Below, in pieces: positions 31,984 to 40,663 of a DNA stretch of 40,671 nucleotides; position 1 is the stretch's first letter, and every line of letters begins with the position of its first letter. The translations under genes and the position numbers were made by a program. The notes beneath the pieces were generated by a model that saw only the letters and a list, made by a program, of their open reading frames with translations, searched no databases and was not told where the DNA came from. Source of the stretch: Devosia geojensis (GTDB lineage: Bacteria; Pseudomonadota; Alphaproteobacteria; Rhizobiales; Devosiaceae); the NCBI RefSeq assembly GCF_000969415.1, contig NZ_JZEX01000023.1:1-40671 (forward strand). Direction: 5' to 3'.

Positions 31984-33183
31984 TCAGGTCTTTTCGACTT
32001 TCGAGAGCAGCTCGTCCCGATCGAGGGCGAACTCGCTCTCGATCCACAGACGCTCGAGGCGCTTGAGTTCCCGGCCGAGCGCCGGACCGGGCGGCAGGCC
32101 GTGACCGACGAGATCGTCTCCGGTCAATGGAAAGTCACGCTCCTCGACGGCGATCAGTTTCTCGCGCACGGCCATCTTGCCCGCTTCGCCCCAGCCGGCG
32201 CGGACCGCCGCCACGTCGAGCGCATCCTTGGCGAGGCCCGGATAGCGATAGACGGCCTCATGCAGCCGCATGCGCGCCACGAGATCGGCTGCCGCACGCA
32301 GGTTCGTCGCCGACCCGATATCCTCGTTCGAGAGCCGCCAGCGGGCCTGCAGTTCCCCTGCATCGGCGTCCTCGAGGATAAGGGCGAGGCGTGCCGAAAG
32401 CACCGGCTCGCCGACCTGCCATTCGTAGCTGCGCAATGCCGCGACCACGGTTTCGGGCAGGTCGAGAATGCCGATCTGCACCATCTTCCTCAGCGTCGAG
32501 GCCACGTGCGGAAGACCCAGCATGCGCTTGATTTCGTGACCGATGCGTTCGGCCGAGAGATGCCCGAGCTTGCCGACGACGGCAGCGCAGGCTTCCAGCC
32601 CGTCCGGATCGAAGGTCTCGCGCCCGTGGCTGGCGCTGAACCGGAAGAAGCGGTAGACGCGCAGTCCGTCCTCGGCGATGCGCTGCGCCGGATCGCCGAT
32701 GAAGCGCACGCGCGCATCGATGCAGTCGCCGAGCCCCCCCAGCGGATCGAAAAGCGCCCCGTCCATGTCGGCATAGAGCGCGTTGAGGGTGAAGTCCCGC
32801 CGGGAGGCGTCGGCGACCCAATCCGTGCCGAAGCGAACGATGGCATGGCGCCCGTCGGTCTCGACGTCCTGGCGCAGGGTCGTGACCTCGGCCACGACCG
32901 TCCCGTGCCTCAGCGTCACCGTGCCGTGGTCGATGCCGGTGGGGTAGACGGCGATGCCGGCCTCGCGCGCCCGTTCCGTCACATCGTTAGGCAGCAGTTC
33001 GGTGGCGATGTCGATGTCGGAGACCGCGTGCGGCAGATCGAGGATGGTGTCGCGCACCAGCCCGCCGACGATACGCGTGCGGCCCTCCTCGCCTTCCAGC
33101 AGCGCCAGGATCGCGCGCAGTTCCGGAAGGTGCACCCAATGCGCCTCGCGCAATCGCGCCTCGGCGGTCGCCGCTCCGATCAT
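31984..33183 (-). CDS. cca: CCA tRNA nucleotidyltransferase
   Basis: A 399-residue class II tRNA nucleotidyltransferase or poly(A) polymerase-like enzyme that adds or repairs the 3' CCA of tRNA. TRIVGGLVRDTIL has the nucleotide-binding Gly pair (40-41) and VSDIDIATEL the metal-binding D56-x-D58. RRDFTLNALYADMDGALFDP is the neck and RRDFTxNAL motif, and RIAEDGLRVYRFFRF follows. The length and the helical C-terminal half fit. Its start overlaps the Nudix stop as ATGA, an arrangement frequent in alphaproteobacteria. Confidence 0.94.
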   Translation of the reverse strand: MIGAATAEARLREAHWVHLPELRAILALLEGEEGRTRIVGGLVRDTILDLPHAVSDIDIATELLPNDVTERAREAGIAVYPTGIDHGTVTLRHGTVVAEVTTLRQDVETDGRHAIVRFGTDWVADASRRDFTLNALYADMDGALFDPLGGLGDCIDARVRFIGDPAQRIAEDGLRVYRFFRFSASHGRETFDPDGLEACAAVVGKLGHLSAERIGHEIKRMLGLPHVASTLRKMVQIGILDLPETVVAALRSYEWQVGEPVLSARLALILEDADAGELQARWRLSNEDIGSATNLRAAADLVARMRLHEAVYRYPGLAKDALDVAAVRAGWGEAGKMAVREKLIAVEERDFPLTGDDLVGHGLPPGPALGRELKRLERLWIESEFALDRDELLSKVEKT

Positions 33184-33809
33184 GGCCGCGGCTCCTCGCC
33201 CAGCACCAGATCGCGGAAGCGCCGGGTGAGATTGGCGGTGATGCCCCAGATGACGTGGCCCTCGTGGTCGATCTGCCAGGTGCGGTGCTCCTGCCCGTTC
33301 CGCTTGATGCGGTAGGTGCCGTAGCTTTCGTTGCTCAAGAGCCGCGCCAGCGGCACTTCGAACACCGAGTGCACCTCGCGCGGGTTCGGCACGAACGGGC
33401 GGCTGGGCGCGACGCGCGCGACAACGGGCGTGATGAGGTAGTTGGTGCCAGTGAAATAGGTCGGCATGAAACCGAGGACGCGCGCATCCTCGCGCCGCAT
33501 GCCCACTTCCTCGCCCGCCTCGCGCAACGCCGCGTCGGCCGCGTCGATATCGGTCGGATCGACCTTGCCGCCGGGAAAGGCGACCTGACCGGAATGAGCG
33601 CGCAGCTCGGGCGAACGCTCGGTATAGAGGATCGTGTGGCCTTCCGGCCGGTCGATGAGCGCGATCAGCACCGCCGCCGCGACGGGAGGACGATCGAACG
33701 GCACCACCGGCGTCCAGTCGGGCTTGAGCTCGCTATGGGCGGCGAGCGCGGGCGGCTGCGAAAGCAGGCGCGCGGCAATACCGTCTATGTCGATCTCATC
33801 AAGAGCCAC
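33180..33809 (-). CDS. Nudix CoA pyrophosphatase-like protein
   Basis: A 209-residue Nudix hydrolase of the CoA/acyl-CoA diphosphatase (NUDT7/YeaB) group. RSPELRAHSGQVAFPGGKVD is the UPF0035 signature that recognises CoA, and AALREAGEEVGM the catalytic helix. YFTGTNYLITPVVARV follows. The frame has no ATG before this motif. I chose the GTG at 33809 because GGAG lies ten bases upstream; a GTG at 33839 would add ten residues without ribosome site. Overlaps cca (ATGA). Confidence 0.85.
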   Translation of the reverse strand: MALDEIDIDGIAARLLSQPPALAAHSELKPDWTPVVPFDRPPVAAAVLIALIDRPEGHTILYTERSPELRAHSGQVAFPGGKVDPTDIDAADAALREAGEEVGMRREDARVLGFMPTYFTGTNYLITPVVARVAPSRPFVPNPREVHSVFEVPLARLLSNESYGTYRIKRNGQEHRTWQIDHEGHVIWGITANLTRRFRDLVLGEEPRP

Positions 33810-33943
33810 GCGGACAACGCTCCAGTAATGGAATGGCACACGTGTTCAATCTAGGCGACGACGCGCCCGGCTGCATCCCCCAATAAGACGCAGCCGCCAT
33901 GCAGGCGCTCAAACTGATTTGAACGCAGGCGTTTACCGAACGT

Positions 33944-34489
33944 TTACCGGAACGCGGCGATCGGCCCGGCGAGCGCCAGGGCCAGGTCCGGTTCGGGCGC
34001 GTAAGCGAGGACGCGGTCATAATCCACCGGCCCCGGAAAGACGATCGCGCCCCGCGTGGTCAGCCGCCAGCCGAGCGGGCAATAATAGTCCTGGTCGCCG
34101 ACGAGCAGCACGAACCGCCCCTCCCCGCGCGCCAGCGCGTTGGCCGTGACCTCGCGCGCAAGGAGCTTGCCGGCGCCGCGCTTGCGGAAATCCGGGTGCG
34201 TGGCGAGGGGACCGAGGAGATAGCCGTTGACGTCGCCGACGCTGATCGGTGTCATCCACACCGACCCGCAGGGCATGCCGTCGACCTCGGCGATGAGGCT
34301 GAGGGTCGGATCGATCGGGAACCGCTCGCGCACCCGGAAGGCCGTGCGGGCGAAACGGCCCGGCCCGAAGGCGATGGCGTGCAGCTCCTCGACGAACGCG
34401 TCGTCGGCGGGCGTTGCAAGCCGCACATAGGGAATGCCGGGCAGATGCGTGACGATGGGCACAGCCGCGGAGGCCAGGGGAACGGTCAT
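33944..34489 (-). CDS. GNAT N-acetyltransferase
   Basis: A 181-residue GCN5-related acetyltransferase of the YhbS type. YVRLATPADDAFVEELHAIA opens the fold. LSLIAEVDGMPCGSVWMTPI forms the central strands, and YLLGPLATHPDFRKRGAGKL holds the acetyl-CoA pyrophosphate-binding RKRGAGK. The C-terminal part has VLLVGDQDYYCPLGW, as in YhbS relatives. The substrate is unknown. The ATG at 34489 is preferred; an upstream in-frame ATG would add 19 residues without similarity. The following 266 bases to 34755 hold no gene I can support. Confidence 0.82.
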   Translation of the reverse strand: MTVPLASAAVPIVTHLPGIPYVRLATPADDAFVEELHAIAFGPGRFARTAFRVRERFPIDPTLSLIAEVDGMPCGSVWMTPISVGDVNGYLLGPLATHPDFRKRGAGKLLAREVTANALARGEGRFVLLVGDQDYYCPLGWRLTTRGAIVFPGPVDYDRVLAYAPEPDLALALAGPIAAFR

Positions 34490-34755
34490 GATCGGAGATC
34501 CGGATGAGAGGGCACGAGAGAACGGGACTGCCGAAAGGGCAGCCAAAGGGGACCAGCTAGGGTCGTCGCGTCGCTCTCAAAACCTTTATCATCCTAGGCG
34601 CCTCCACGCCTGAAACGCGCATTATCACCAAGCTCGCCCTCGCGCAAACGGAAAGATGCAACGCACTGTCAACGGATCGGGCTCTACCGATTCGACCCCC
34701 GACAAACCTATGTCAGCGGGCAATTGCGTCGCCATCACGACGAAAGGACAAGATC

Positions 34756-35715
34756 GTGGGACAACTTATCGACGGGAAATGGTCGACCGAATGGTACGAC
34801 ACGAGCAAGACCGGCGGGAAATTTGTGCGCAGCAACGCAGGCTTCCGCAACTGGGTGACACCTGACGGCAGCGTAGGCCCTTCGGGCGAAGGCGGTTTCC
34901 CCGCCGAAGCCGGGCGCTACCACCTCTATGTCTCGCTCGCCTGTCCCTGGGCGCACCGCACGCTGATCTTCCGCAAATTGAAGGAGCTCGAGAACCTCGT
35001 CTCCGTCTCGGTCGTTTCGCCCAAGATGCCAGACGAGACCGGCTGGAGCTTCAGGACCGACGAGGGCTCTACGGGCGACGCTCTGCTCGGCAAGGACTTC
35101 CTCTGGCAGGTTTATGCAGAGGCTGATGCCCACTACACCGGACGCGTAACCGTGCCTGTGCTGTGGGACAAGACGCGCGGCACCATCGTTTCCAACGAGA
35201 GCGCCGAGATCATCCGCATGTTCAACTCGGCCTTCAACGAGCTGACCGGCAACACCGACGACTACTATCCGGCGCCGCTGCGCGAGCAGATCGACGCGAT
35301 CAACACGCGCATCTACGACGACATCAACAACGGCGTCTACAAGGCCGGGTTCGCCACGACCCAGGAGGCCTATGACGAGGCGGTCGAGAAGCTCTTTGCC
35401 GCGCTCGACTGGGTGGAAGGCATCCTCGGGGACCAGGCGTACCTTACGGGCGATGCCATCACCGAGGCCGACTGGCGGCTCTTCACGACGCTGGTGCGGT
35501 TCGACGCGGTCTATGTCGGCCACTTCAAGTGCAACCGGCGGCGGATCGCCGACTACCCGAACCTCTCGCATTACCTCAAGGCACTCTACGAGGTGCCGGG
35601 CGTCAAGGAGACGGTGAACCTTGAGCACATCACCACGCACTATTACTGGAGCCACACGCGCATCAACCCGTACCGGATCATCCCGATCGGGCCGGAGCTG
35701 CCGTTCTTGAAGTAG
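34756..35715 (+). CDS. Glutathionyl-hydroquinone reductase (xi-class GST)
   Basis: A 319-residue member of the YqjG/ECM4/PcpF group, which removes glutathione from glutathionyl-hydroquinones. YVSLACPWAHRTLIFRKLKE carries the catalytic C63 in CPWAHR. VPVLWDKTRGTIVSNESAEI is the glutathione-binding part. ITEADWRLFTTLVRFDAVYV and HFKCNRRRIADYPNLSHYLK come from the helical domain, with the conserved Tyr residues of the hydroquinone site. The start is GTG, with AAAGGA eight bases upstream. A second GST of another class lies at 6881. Confidence 0.93.
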   Translation: MGQLIDGKWSTEWYDTSKTGGKFVRSNAGFRNWVTPDGSVGPSGEGGFPAEAGRYHLYVSLACPWAHRTLIFRKLKELENLVSVSVVSPKMPDETGWSFRTDEGSTGDALLGKDFLWQVYAEADAHYTGRVTVPVLWDKTRGTIVSNESAEIIRMFNSAFNELTGNTDDYYPAPLREQIDAINTRIYDDINNGVYKAGFATTQEAYDEAVEKLFAALDWVEGILGDQAYLTGDAITEADWRLFTTLVRFDAVYVGHFKCNRRRIADYPNLSHYLKALYEVPGVKETVNLEHITTHYYWSHTRINPYRIIPIGPELPFLK

Positions 35716-35718
35716 GCC

Positions 35719-36195
35719 TCAATACCCCCAGATCGCGCGCTTTTCGGCCTTGTCGAAGAACTCGTCGATCCGCTGCGAAGTCGAGGGGGTGATCTTTTCC
35801 GGCAATGCCGATTTGTGGAACCAGCCGATCTCGCTGATCTCGTGGGTCGGCTTGAAATCGAAGACCTTCTCGAAGCGGCGCGAGATGTAGAAGGCGACGT
35901 GGTCGCGGTTGGTGACGGGATTGTTGTTGTGGTAGAGGCCGAAAAGCTCCATCGGGCCGATGGGCTTGTAACCGGTCTCCTCCACCACTTCGCGCAGTGC
36001 GCTCTCCTCGGCGGTCTCGCCGGGCTCGACGCCGCCGCCGGGAAAGCCCCAGCCGGGGATGTAGGAATGGCGGATGAGGAGCACCTTGTCGCCGTCGACC
36101 AGCATCACCCGCGAGCCCAGGGTCATGCGGCGCCGAAGCCCTACCGCATTGAGATAAAGCCATACGCTCGCGCGCTGCCAGCGATTCATCTGCAT
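35719..36195 (-). CDS. Nudix hydrolase, substrate unknown
   Basis: A 158-residue Nudix protein. The full Nudix box GGGVEPGETAEESALREVVE plus ETGY spans about 53-76 and keeps R68-E69 and E72-E73, so it should bind magnesium. LGSRVMLVDGDKVLLIRHSY and YIPGWGFPGG precede the box. Substrate class cannot be told from this. GGGAG lies ten bases before ATG 36195; an ATG two codons on is an alternative. It converges with the GST with three bases between the stops. Confidence 0.85.
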   Translation of the reverse strand: MQMNRWQRASVWLYLNAVGLRRRMTLGSRVMLVDGDKVLLIRHSYIPGWGFPGGGVEPGETAEESALREVVEETGYKPIGPMELFGLYHNNNPVTNRDHVAFYISRRFEKVFDFKPTHEISEIGWFHKSALPEKITPSTSQRIDEFFDKAEKRAIWGY

Positions 36196-36309
36196 TGCGA
36201 AACGCTCCCTTTCGGACCTACCGGTAGCAGAGGATTGATGGCGACAAAATGTGGCGTGGCGCCATTTGGTGATTTTCTTGGGAAGCGGCTCGTGGCATTA
36301 GGGCGCGCG

Positions 36310-37203
36310 ATGACAACCCTCGCCCATATCTCCGACATCCACCTGGCGCCCCTGCCGCCGGTCAGGCCCAAGGACCTGGTGGGCAAGCGCATCACCGGCT
36401 ATCTCAACTGGAAGCTGACCCGCAAATCGGTGCTGAGCGGGGAAAGCCTCGCCACCCTCATCGACCACCTCAAGACACAGAACGCCGATTTCATCGCCGT
36501 GACCGGCGACATGACCAACCTGGCGCTGACCGAGGAGATCGAGCGCGCCGGCAAGTGGCTGCACGAACTGGGGCCGGCCGAGCGCGTTTGCGTGTCGCCG
36601 GGCAACCACGACGCCTATGTGCGTGGCGCGCTGGAAAAGGCGTTCAACCGCTGGGGCGACTACATCGCCGGCGAGACGCTGGAGAAAAACAGCCGCTTCC
36701 CCTACGTGCGGCGCGTGGGCGATGTGGCGATCATCGCCTGCTCGAGCGCGGTGCCGACAGCCCCGTTCCTCGCCGTCGGCGAGTTCGGGCGCGGACAGGC
36801 GGCGCGGCTCGCGGAGATCCTCAAGGTCACGGGCGAGGCCGGCTATTTCCGCGTGGTGATGATCCACCACCCGCCCAACACCGAGCTGCAGCACCCTTCG
36901 TTCGGGCTACGCGGGCACAAGCTCTTCCGCGATGTCATCGCGCGGCAGGGCTGCGAGCTGGTGCTGCACGGGCACACGCACCGCTCGTCCATCCACTCGA
37001 TACCCGGTCCCCGGGGAGAAGTACCGGTGATCGGGGTGGCCGCCGCCAGCGCCGCCCAGGGCGGCCGGCTGGACGATCCGGCGCGCTACAACCTCTTCCG
37101 CATCGAGCGCAACGGAACCGGCTGGGCCTGCACCATGCGCGAATATGGCTTCCAGCGGCTCGGCAACGACATCGTCATGCGCCTGCAGATGCGGATCTAC
37201 TAG
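36310..37203 (+). CDS. Calcineurin-like metallophosphoesterase
   Basis: A 297-residue phosphodiesterase with all five motifs of the binuclear metal site: SDIHLAP (D9, H11), AVTGDMTNL (about 64-71), SPGNHDAY (about 97-103), MIHHPPNT and LHGHTHRS. The family includes cAMP phosphodiesterase CpdA-like and lipid A-type enzymes; this one resembles the Icc/CpdA type without the full set of CpdA-specific residues I could check. The ATG at 36310 gives MTTLAHISDIHL, the usual N-terminus. An in-frame ATG at 36238 would add 24 residues. Confidence 0.87.
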   Translation: MTTLAHISDIHLAPLPPVRPKDLVGKRITGYLNWKLTRKSVLSGESLATLIDHLKTQNADFIAVTGDMTNLALTEEIERAGKWLHELGPAERVCVSPGNHDAYVRGALEKAFNRWGDYIAGETLEKNSRFPYVRRVGDVAIIACSSAVPTAPFLAVGEFGRGQAARLAEILKVTGEAGYFRVVMIHHPPNTELQHPSFGLRGHKLFRDVIARQGCELVLHGHTHRSSIHSIPGPRGEVPVIGVAAASAAQGGRLDDPARYNLFRIERNGTGWACTMREYGFQRLGNDIVMRLQMRIY

Positions 37204-37285
37204 GCAGTTTATCCCGCCGGGAAGTTCCCCAACCTCCTCCGCAAGCATCCTGCTCGTGGCACCATCCGTGCCTCACCCACCGGGT

Positions 37286-37418
37286 GTCATCCGGCGGAAG
37301 CCGGGGACCCAGCCCTGAGCGCATCCACCGGCAAGGGAAGAGCGGCTTTGCGCCTTCCTGCCCCATTCAAACACCTTGCGTGCATCTCGGGATGGGTCCC
37401 GGCTTTCGCCGGAATGAC
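37286..37418. repeat. Dispersed palindromic element, type 1 copy b
   Basis: A 133-base element in the same orientation as the copy at 10681-10825. Left end GTCATCCGGCGGAAGCCGGG, right end GGTCCCGGCTTTCGCCGG with AATGAC. The interior keeps AGCCCTGAGCGCATC, AGAGCGG, TTCCTGCCCCATTCA, ACACCTTGCG and GCATCTCGGGATGGG. It fills a third of the 353-base gap before murL; the rest holds CTATAT at 37503-37508, a possible -10 without a fitting -35. Confidence 0.75.
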
Positions 37419-37556
37419 GTCGGGGAGCGGAGGCACGGCGCCCGCAACCGTCCCGGGGCAAGGATGGGTGCATCCGCACAACTCCCACACCCGCCGCAAT
37501 TCCTATATAGGGGGAATCATGCCGCGACGGACGCGGCTTGGGAACAAGAACGAGCC

Positions 37557-38888
37557 TTGAGCCAGACCTTCCGCATCGAGCAGCCGCAGTTCGATCCCGC
37601 AACGGGTGTCGTCCGCTTCACCTACGCCCTCGAGGGCAAGCGCTTCACCGAGGTGCTGGAGCTGCCGCGCGGCATCGCGCCGGAGGCGGCGGGATCGCGC
37701 GCCTTTGAGAAACTCCTCGACCTCACCGCCATGGTGCTCGGCGTCTCATACTATAAACTCAAGGCTCCGCTGGTCATCGAGGCGCCAGGCATTGCACTGA
37801 CCGTCGACGAGCGCGATTTCGTCATCGACATTTACGAGAATGGGCTCGGCGAGTTCTATGCCCGCAACAACCTCATCCGCTTCGGCCGGCTGACGCTTGC
37901 CACCGCCGAGGACACCGGCCCTGCCCCGGACGCGCCGGCGCTCGAGAACCGCGCGCTGCTGCCGATCGGCGGCGGCAAGGATTCGCTGGTCAGCGTCGAG
38001 CTGCTGGAGGCGGCGGAGGCGGAGTTCACGCCCTTTGCCGTCAATCCCAAGGGGCCGATCCTCGGCAGCGTCGAGACGATCGGCAGGCCCGCGCTCTATG
38101 TGCGGCGCATGCTCGACGCGGAAATGATCCGGCTTTCGTCGGAGCCCGGCTATTACAACGGCCATGTGCCCTCGACCGCGATCAACTCGATGATCGCCGC
38201 GCTCTGCGCCGTGCTCTTCGGCTACGACCGGATCGTGCTCTCCAACGAGCGCTCGGCGAGCGAGGGCAACGTGGTCTTCGACGGGCGCGAGGCCAACCAC
38301 CAGCATTCCAAATCGCTCGATTTCGAGCGGCGGATCGCGGCGACGCTTTCGGCTGCGACCGGGGGCGCCCTCGAATATTTCTCGCTGCTGCGCCCCTATT
38401 CGGAAGCGCGCATCGCTGAGCTCTTTTCGCGCGAGACGAAGTTCGACCGGGTGTTCTCGAGCTGCAACCGCAACTTCCGCCTCGCCGGGCATGAGGGGCC
38501 GCTCTGGTGCGGGGAATGCCCCAAGTGCCACTTCGTCTTCCTCATCTTCGCGCCGGTGATGGAGCAAGAACGGCTGGTCTCGATCTTCGGGCGGAACCTG
38601 CTCGCCGAGCCGCGCCACGAAGCCTCGTTCCGCGAATTGACCGGCCTTGCCGGGCAGAAGCCGTGGGAGTGCGTGGGAGAAATCCTGGAAGCGGCGGCCT
38701 GCCTTTACCTGCTGACCGAACGGCCGGAGTGGCGGGACGAGGCGATCGTTGTGGCGCTGCGGGACGACCTTCTCGCCCAGTACGGGCAGCCGGCGCTGGA
38801 AAACGCGATGCGCGAACTGATGGCCGACAGCCCCGAACACCACATCCCCGCCGACCTGGCCAAGCGGATCGCCGAACATGCGCTTTGA
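37557..38888 (+). CDS. murL: UDP-MurNAc-L-Ala-L-Glu epimerase
   Basis: A 443-residue protein that matches MurL, which uses ATP and magnesium to convert the terminal L-Glu of UDP-MurNAc-L-Ala-L-Glu to D-Glu. It has a PP-loop-like ATP site, LPIGGGKDSLVSVELL (GGGKDS at 138-143), SNERSASEGNVVFDGREANH, and a Cys cluster formed by C303 (SSCNRNF) and C318-x2-C321-x2-C324 (CGECPKC). The partner murD2 follows with an 11-base overlap, which makes the assignment secure. The start is probably TTG at 37557; no ATG or GTG is close to the family N-terminus, and the ribosome site is weak. Confidence 0.88.
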   Translation: MSQTFRIEQPQFDPATGVVRFTYALEGKRFTEVLELPRGIAPEAAGSRAFEKLLDLTAMVLGVSYYKLKAPLVIEAPGIALTVDERDFVIDIYENGLGEFYARNNLIRFGRLTLATAEDTGPAPDAPALENRALLPIGGGKDSLVSVELLEAAEAEFTPFAVNPKGPILGSVETIGRPALYVRRMLDAEMIRLSSEPGYYNGHVPSTAINSMIAALCAVLFGYDRIVLSNERSASEGNVVFDGREANHQHSKSLDFERRIAATLSAATGGALEYFSLLRPYSEARIAELFSRETKFDRVFSSCNRNFRLAGHEGPLWCGECPKCHFVFLIFAPVMEQERLVSIFGRNLLAEPRHEASFRELTGLAGQKPWECVGEILEAAACLYLLTERPEWRDEAIVVALRDDLLAQYGQPALENAMRELMADSPEHHIPADLAKRIAEHAL

Positions 38889-40191
38889 CGAACCCGTGCT
38901 GCTCTACGGAGCCGGGCGCGAGGCGCGCTCGACCCGCGCCTTCCTCAAGGCCAAGGAGCCGGGCCTCAAGGTCTATGTGACCGTCGACAGCGGCGAAGCG
39001 GTGATCGAGGAGGCCGAGGAAATCGCGCCCGCGGACCTGCCCTCGGCCATCGCCGCGCGCCGCTTCGGCCTCATCGTCAAGAGCCCCGGTGTCTCGCGCT
39101 ACAAGCCCATCTTCGAGGCGGCCTGGGCAGCAGGCATTCCCGTCACGTCCAACCTCAACCTCTGGGGCCTCGCCTACCGGACGGGACGTAAGGTCATCGC
39201 CATCACCGGCACCAAGGGCAAATCGACGACGGCGACGCTGACGCATCTGATGCTCGAAAAAGCGGGCGTCGATGCGGGCCTCGCCGGCAATGTCGGCCTC
39301 GCCCCGCTCGAGATCGCCGACCGGCACGGGACCGTCGTCTTCGAGCTTTCGAGCTACCAGACCGCCGACATGAACTTCCTGCCCGACATCGCGGGGGTGA
39401 CCAACCTTTACCCCGAGCACGTCGACTGGCACGGGAGCGTCGCGCGCTACTACGAGGACAAGCTGCACCTCATCGGCCGTGAGGGCGAGTTCCGCATCGG
39501 TTTGGGCTCGGGCGCCGCGAACAATGCGCTGGTGCTGGCGGCGGTCGGCGACCGCCGGCGGCTGCTGCCGCCGCTCGATGCGCAGGTCGACGCCACGCTG
39601 ACCAGGGCAGTTGCCACATCGCGCCTCAGGGGCGCACACAACCTCGACAATACCCGTCTCGCGGCGCGACTGGCGCTGGCGGCGGGGGCGACCGTCGAGG
39701 GAATCGTCGCGGGCATCGCCGCCTTCCGACCGCTGCCGCACCGGCTGGAGGAGCACACCATCGGCGGGGTGACCGTCGTCGACGATTCCATCTCGACGAC
39801 GCCGGAGGCGACCAAGGCGGCTCTTGCCGCCTATGAGGGCCGGTGCATCGCGCTCATCGCCGGCGGCCACGAGCGCGAGCAGGACTATGGCGAACTTGCC
39901 GGGCTCCTCGCCGGTCATGGGGTGACGACACTCGTCTGCCTGCCCGTCACCGGCTTCCGCCTCGCCCAGGCCGCCCGCGCCGCCGCGCCGGACATCGAGG
40001 TGATCTCGTCCCACGACCTCGCCGAAGGCATGGCGGAGCTGGCAAAGCGCCGGGAACGCTTCGATACGGTTCTGCTCTCGCCGGGAGCCCCCTCCTACAA
40101 CCAGTTCAAGAACTTCGAAGAACGCGGCGACCGGTTCGTGGCCTTGGCGCAGGAGTTGTTCGAGCAGCGCAAGCCCGCCGCCGCGACTTGA
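38878..40191 (+). CDS. murD2: UDP-MurNAc-L-Ala--L-Glu ligase (MurD2)
   Basis: A 437-residue Mur ligase related to MurD. In the MurD2/MurL route it adds L-Glu, not D-Glu, to UDP-MurNAc-L-Ala, and MurL then epimerises it. The P-loop is GTKGKSTT (111-118). VVFELSSYQTADM carries the metal-site Glu, VTNLYPEHVDWHGSVARYYE the carbamylated-Lys region and its partners, and PHRLEEHTIGGVTVVDDSIS the nucleotide-binding C-terminal switch. The end has LLSPGAPSYNQFKNFEERGD as in MurD. The N-terminal Rossmann part is short. The ATG lies inside murL. Confidence 0.9.
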   Translation: MRFDEPVLLYGAGREARSTRAFLKAKEPGLKVYVTVDSGEAVIEEAEEIAPADLPSAIAARRFGLIVKSPGVSRYKPIFEAAWAAGIPVTSNLNLWGLAYRTGRKVIAITGTKGKSTTATLTHLMLEKAGVDAGLAGNVGLAPLEIADRHGTVVFELSSYQTADMNFLPDIAGVTNLYPEHVDWHGSVARYYEDKLHLIGREGEFRIGLGSGAANNALVLAAVGDRRRLLPPLDAQVDATLTRAVATSRLRGAHNLDNTRLAARLALAAGATVEGIVAGIAAFRPLPHRLEEHTIGGVTVVDDSISTTPEATKAALAAYEGRCIALIAGGHEREQDYGELAGLLAGHGVTTLVCLPVTGFRLAQAARAAAPDIEVISSHDLAEGMAELAKRRERFDTVLLSPGAPSYNQFKNFEERGDRFVALAQELFEQRKPAAAT

Positions 40192-40267
40192 CGCCAGTGC
40201 GTGCCGTTTCCGACGCGCACGCCGAAACCCCGCCCGGCCATGTGGCCTGCGGTTGATGAGGTGGGCG

Positions 40268-40336
40268 GCAACGGGCGGGCTTATACCCGGGGACCGAAGC
40301 TTCAAAAGGAAAGGTGGGCTTTCACCCGCCCGTTGC
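40268..40336. repeat. 12-bp perfect inverted repeat after murD2
   Basis: GCAACGGGCGGG (40268-40279) and CCCGCCCGTTGC (40325-40336) are exact reverse complements with 45 bases between them. The pair lies 76 bases after the murD2 stop and could form the 3' end of the murL-murD2 transcript, but no T-run follows. Confidence 0.55.
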
Positions 40337-40465
40337 ACGGGGATTTCTTGACCGGGGCGACGAGAGACGGCCCAGCGATGTCTTTGCGCTGTTTGGGATG
40401 ACCGCCCGTCCTCGCCACTTCGGCCTCTGCCGGGGCGACCCCCGGCAGACACCCGCTCCCAGAAC

Positions 40466-40522
40466 CCGGTGGCAGGCGAGACGGTCCCGTGGCCACGAGT
40501 GAACCGTCCGACCTGCCACCGG
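40466..40522. repeat. Nested 57-base palindrome
   Basis: CCGGTGGCAGG pairs with CCTGCCACCGG (outer), GACGGT with ACCGTC (inner), both perfect, with CGA on each side between them. The centre holds CGTGGCCACG, itself a palindrome. It is not followed by T, and it lies alone in gene-free DNA. Confidence 0.65.
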
Positions 40523-40640
40523 CCGCCGGCAACTCGTACTTGCCGCGCCCGGCGAAGGGATGGGGCAGAGTATGGGGCAGGTGGAAGCTGCGGGGATAAG
40601 TTTTTAATTCCACACCAGATCAACGGGTTGGGCGCCGTCT

Positions 40641-40663
40641 CCCCTCCCCCTTGAGGGGAGGGG
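40641..40663. repeat. Short C/G palindrome at right window edge
   Basis: CCCCTCCCC (40641-40649) and GGGGAGGGG (40655-40663) around CTTGA. The reverse complement of this motif is found at 10-32. It is probably part of a longer dispersed element cut by the window. Confidence 0.5.

Noticed and set aside
37503..37508. CTATAT as the -10 box of murL
   Set aside because: No acceptable -35 at 16-18 bases; mentioned only with the neighbouring repeat.
38542..40623. Minus-strand open frame of about 693 codons opposite murL-murD2
   Set aside because: Shadow of the two mur genes with biased composition; no family recognised.
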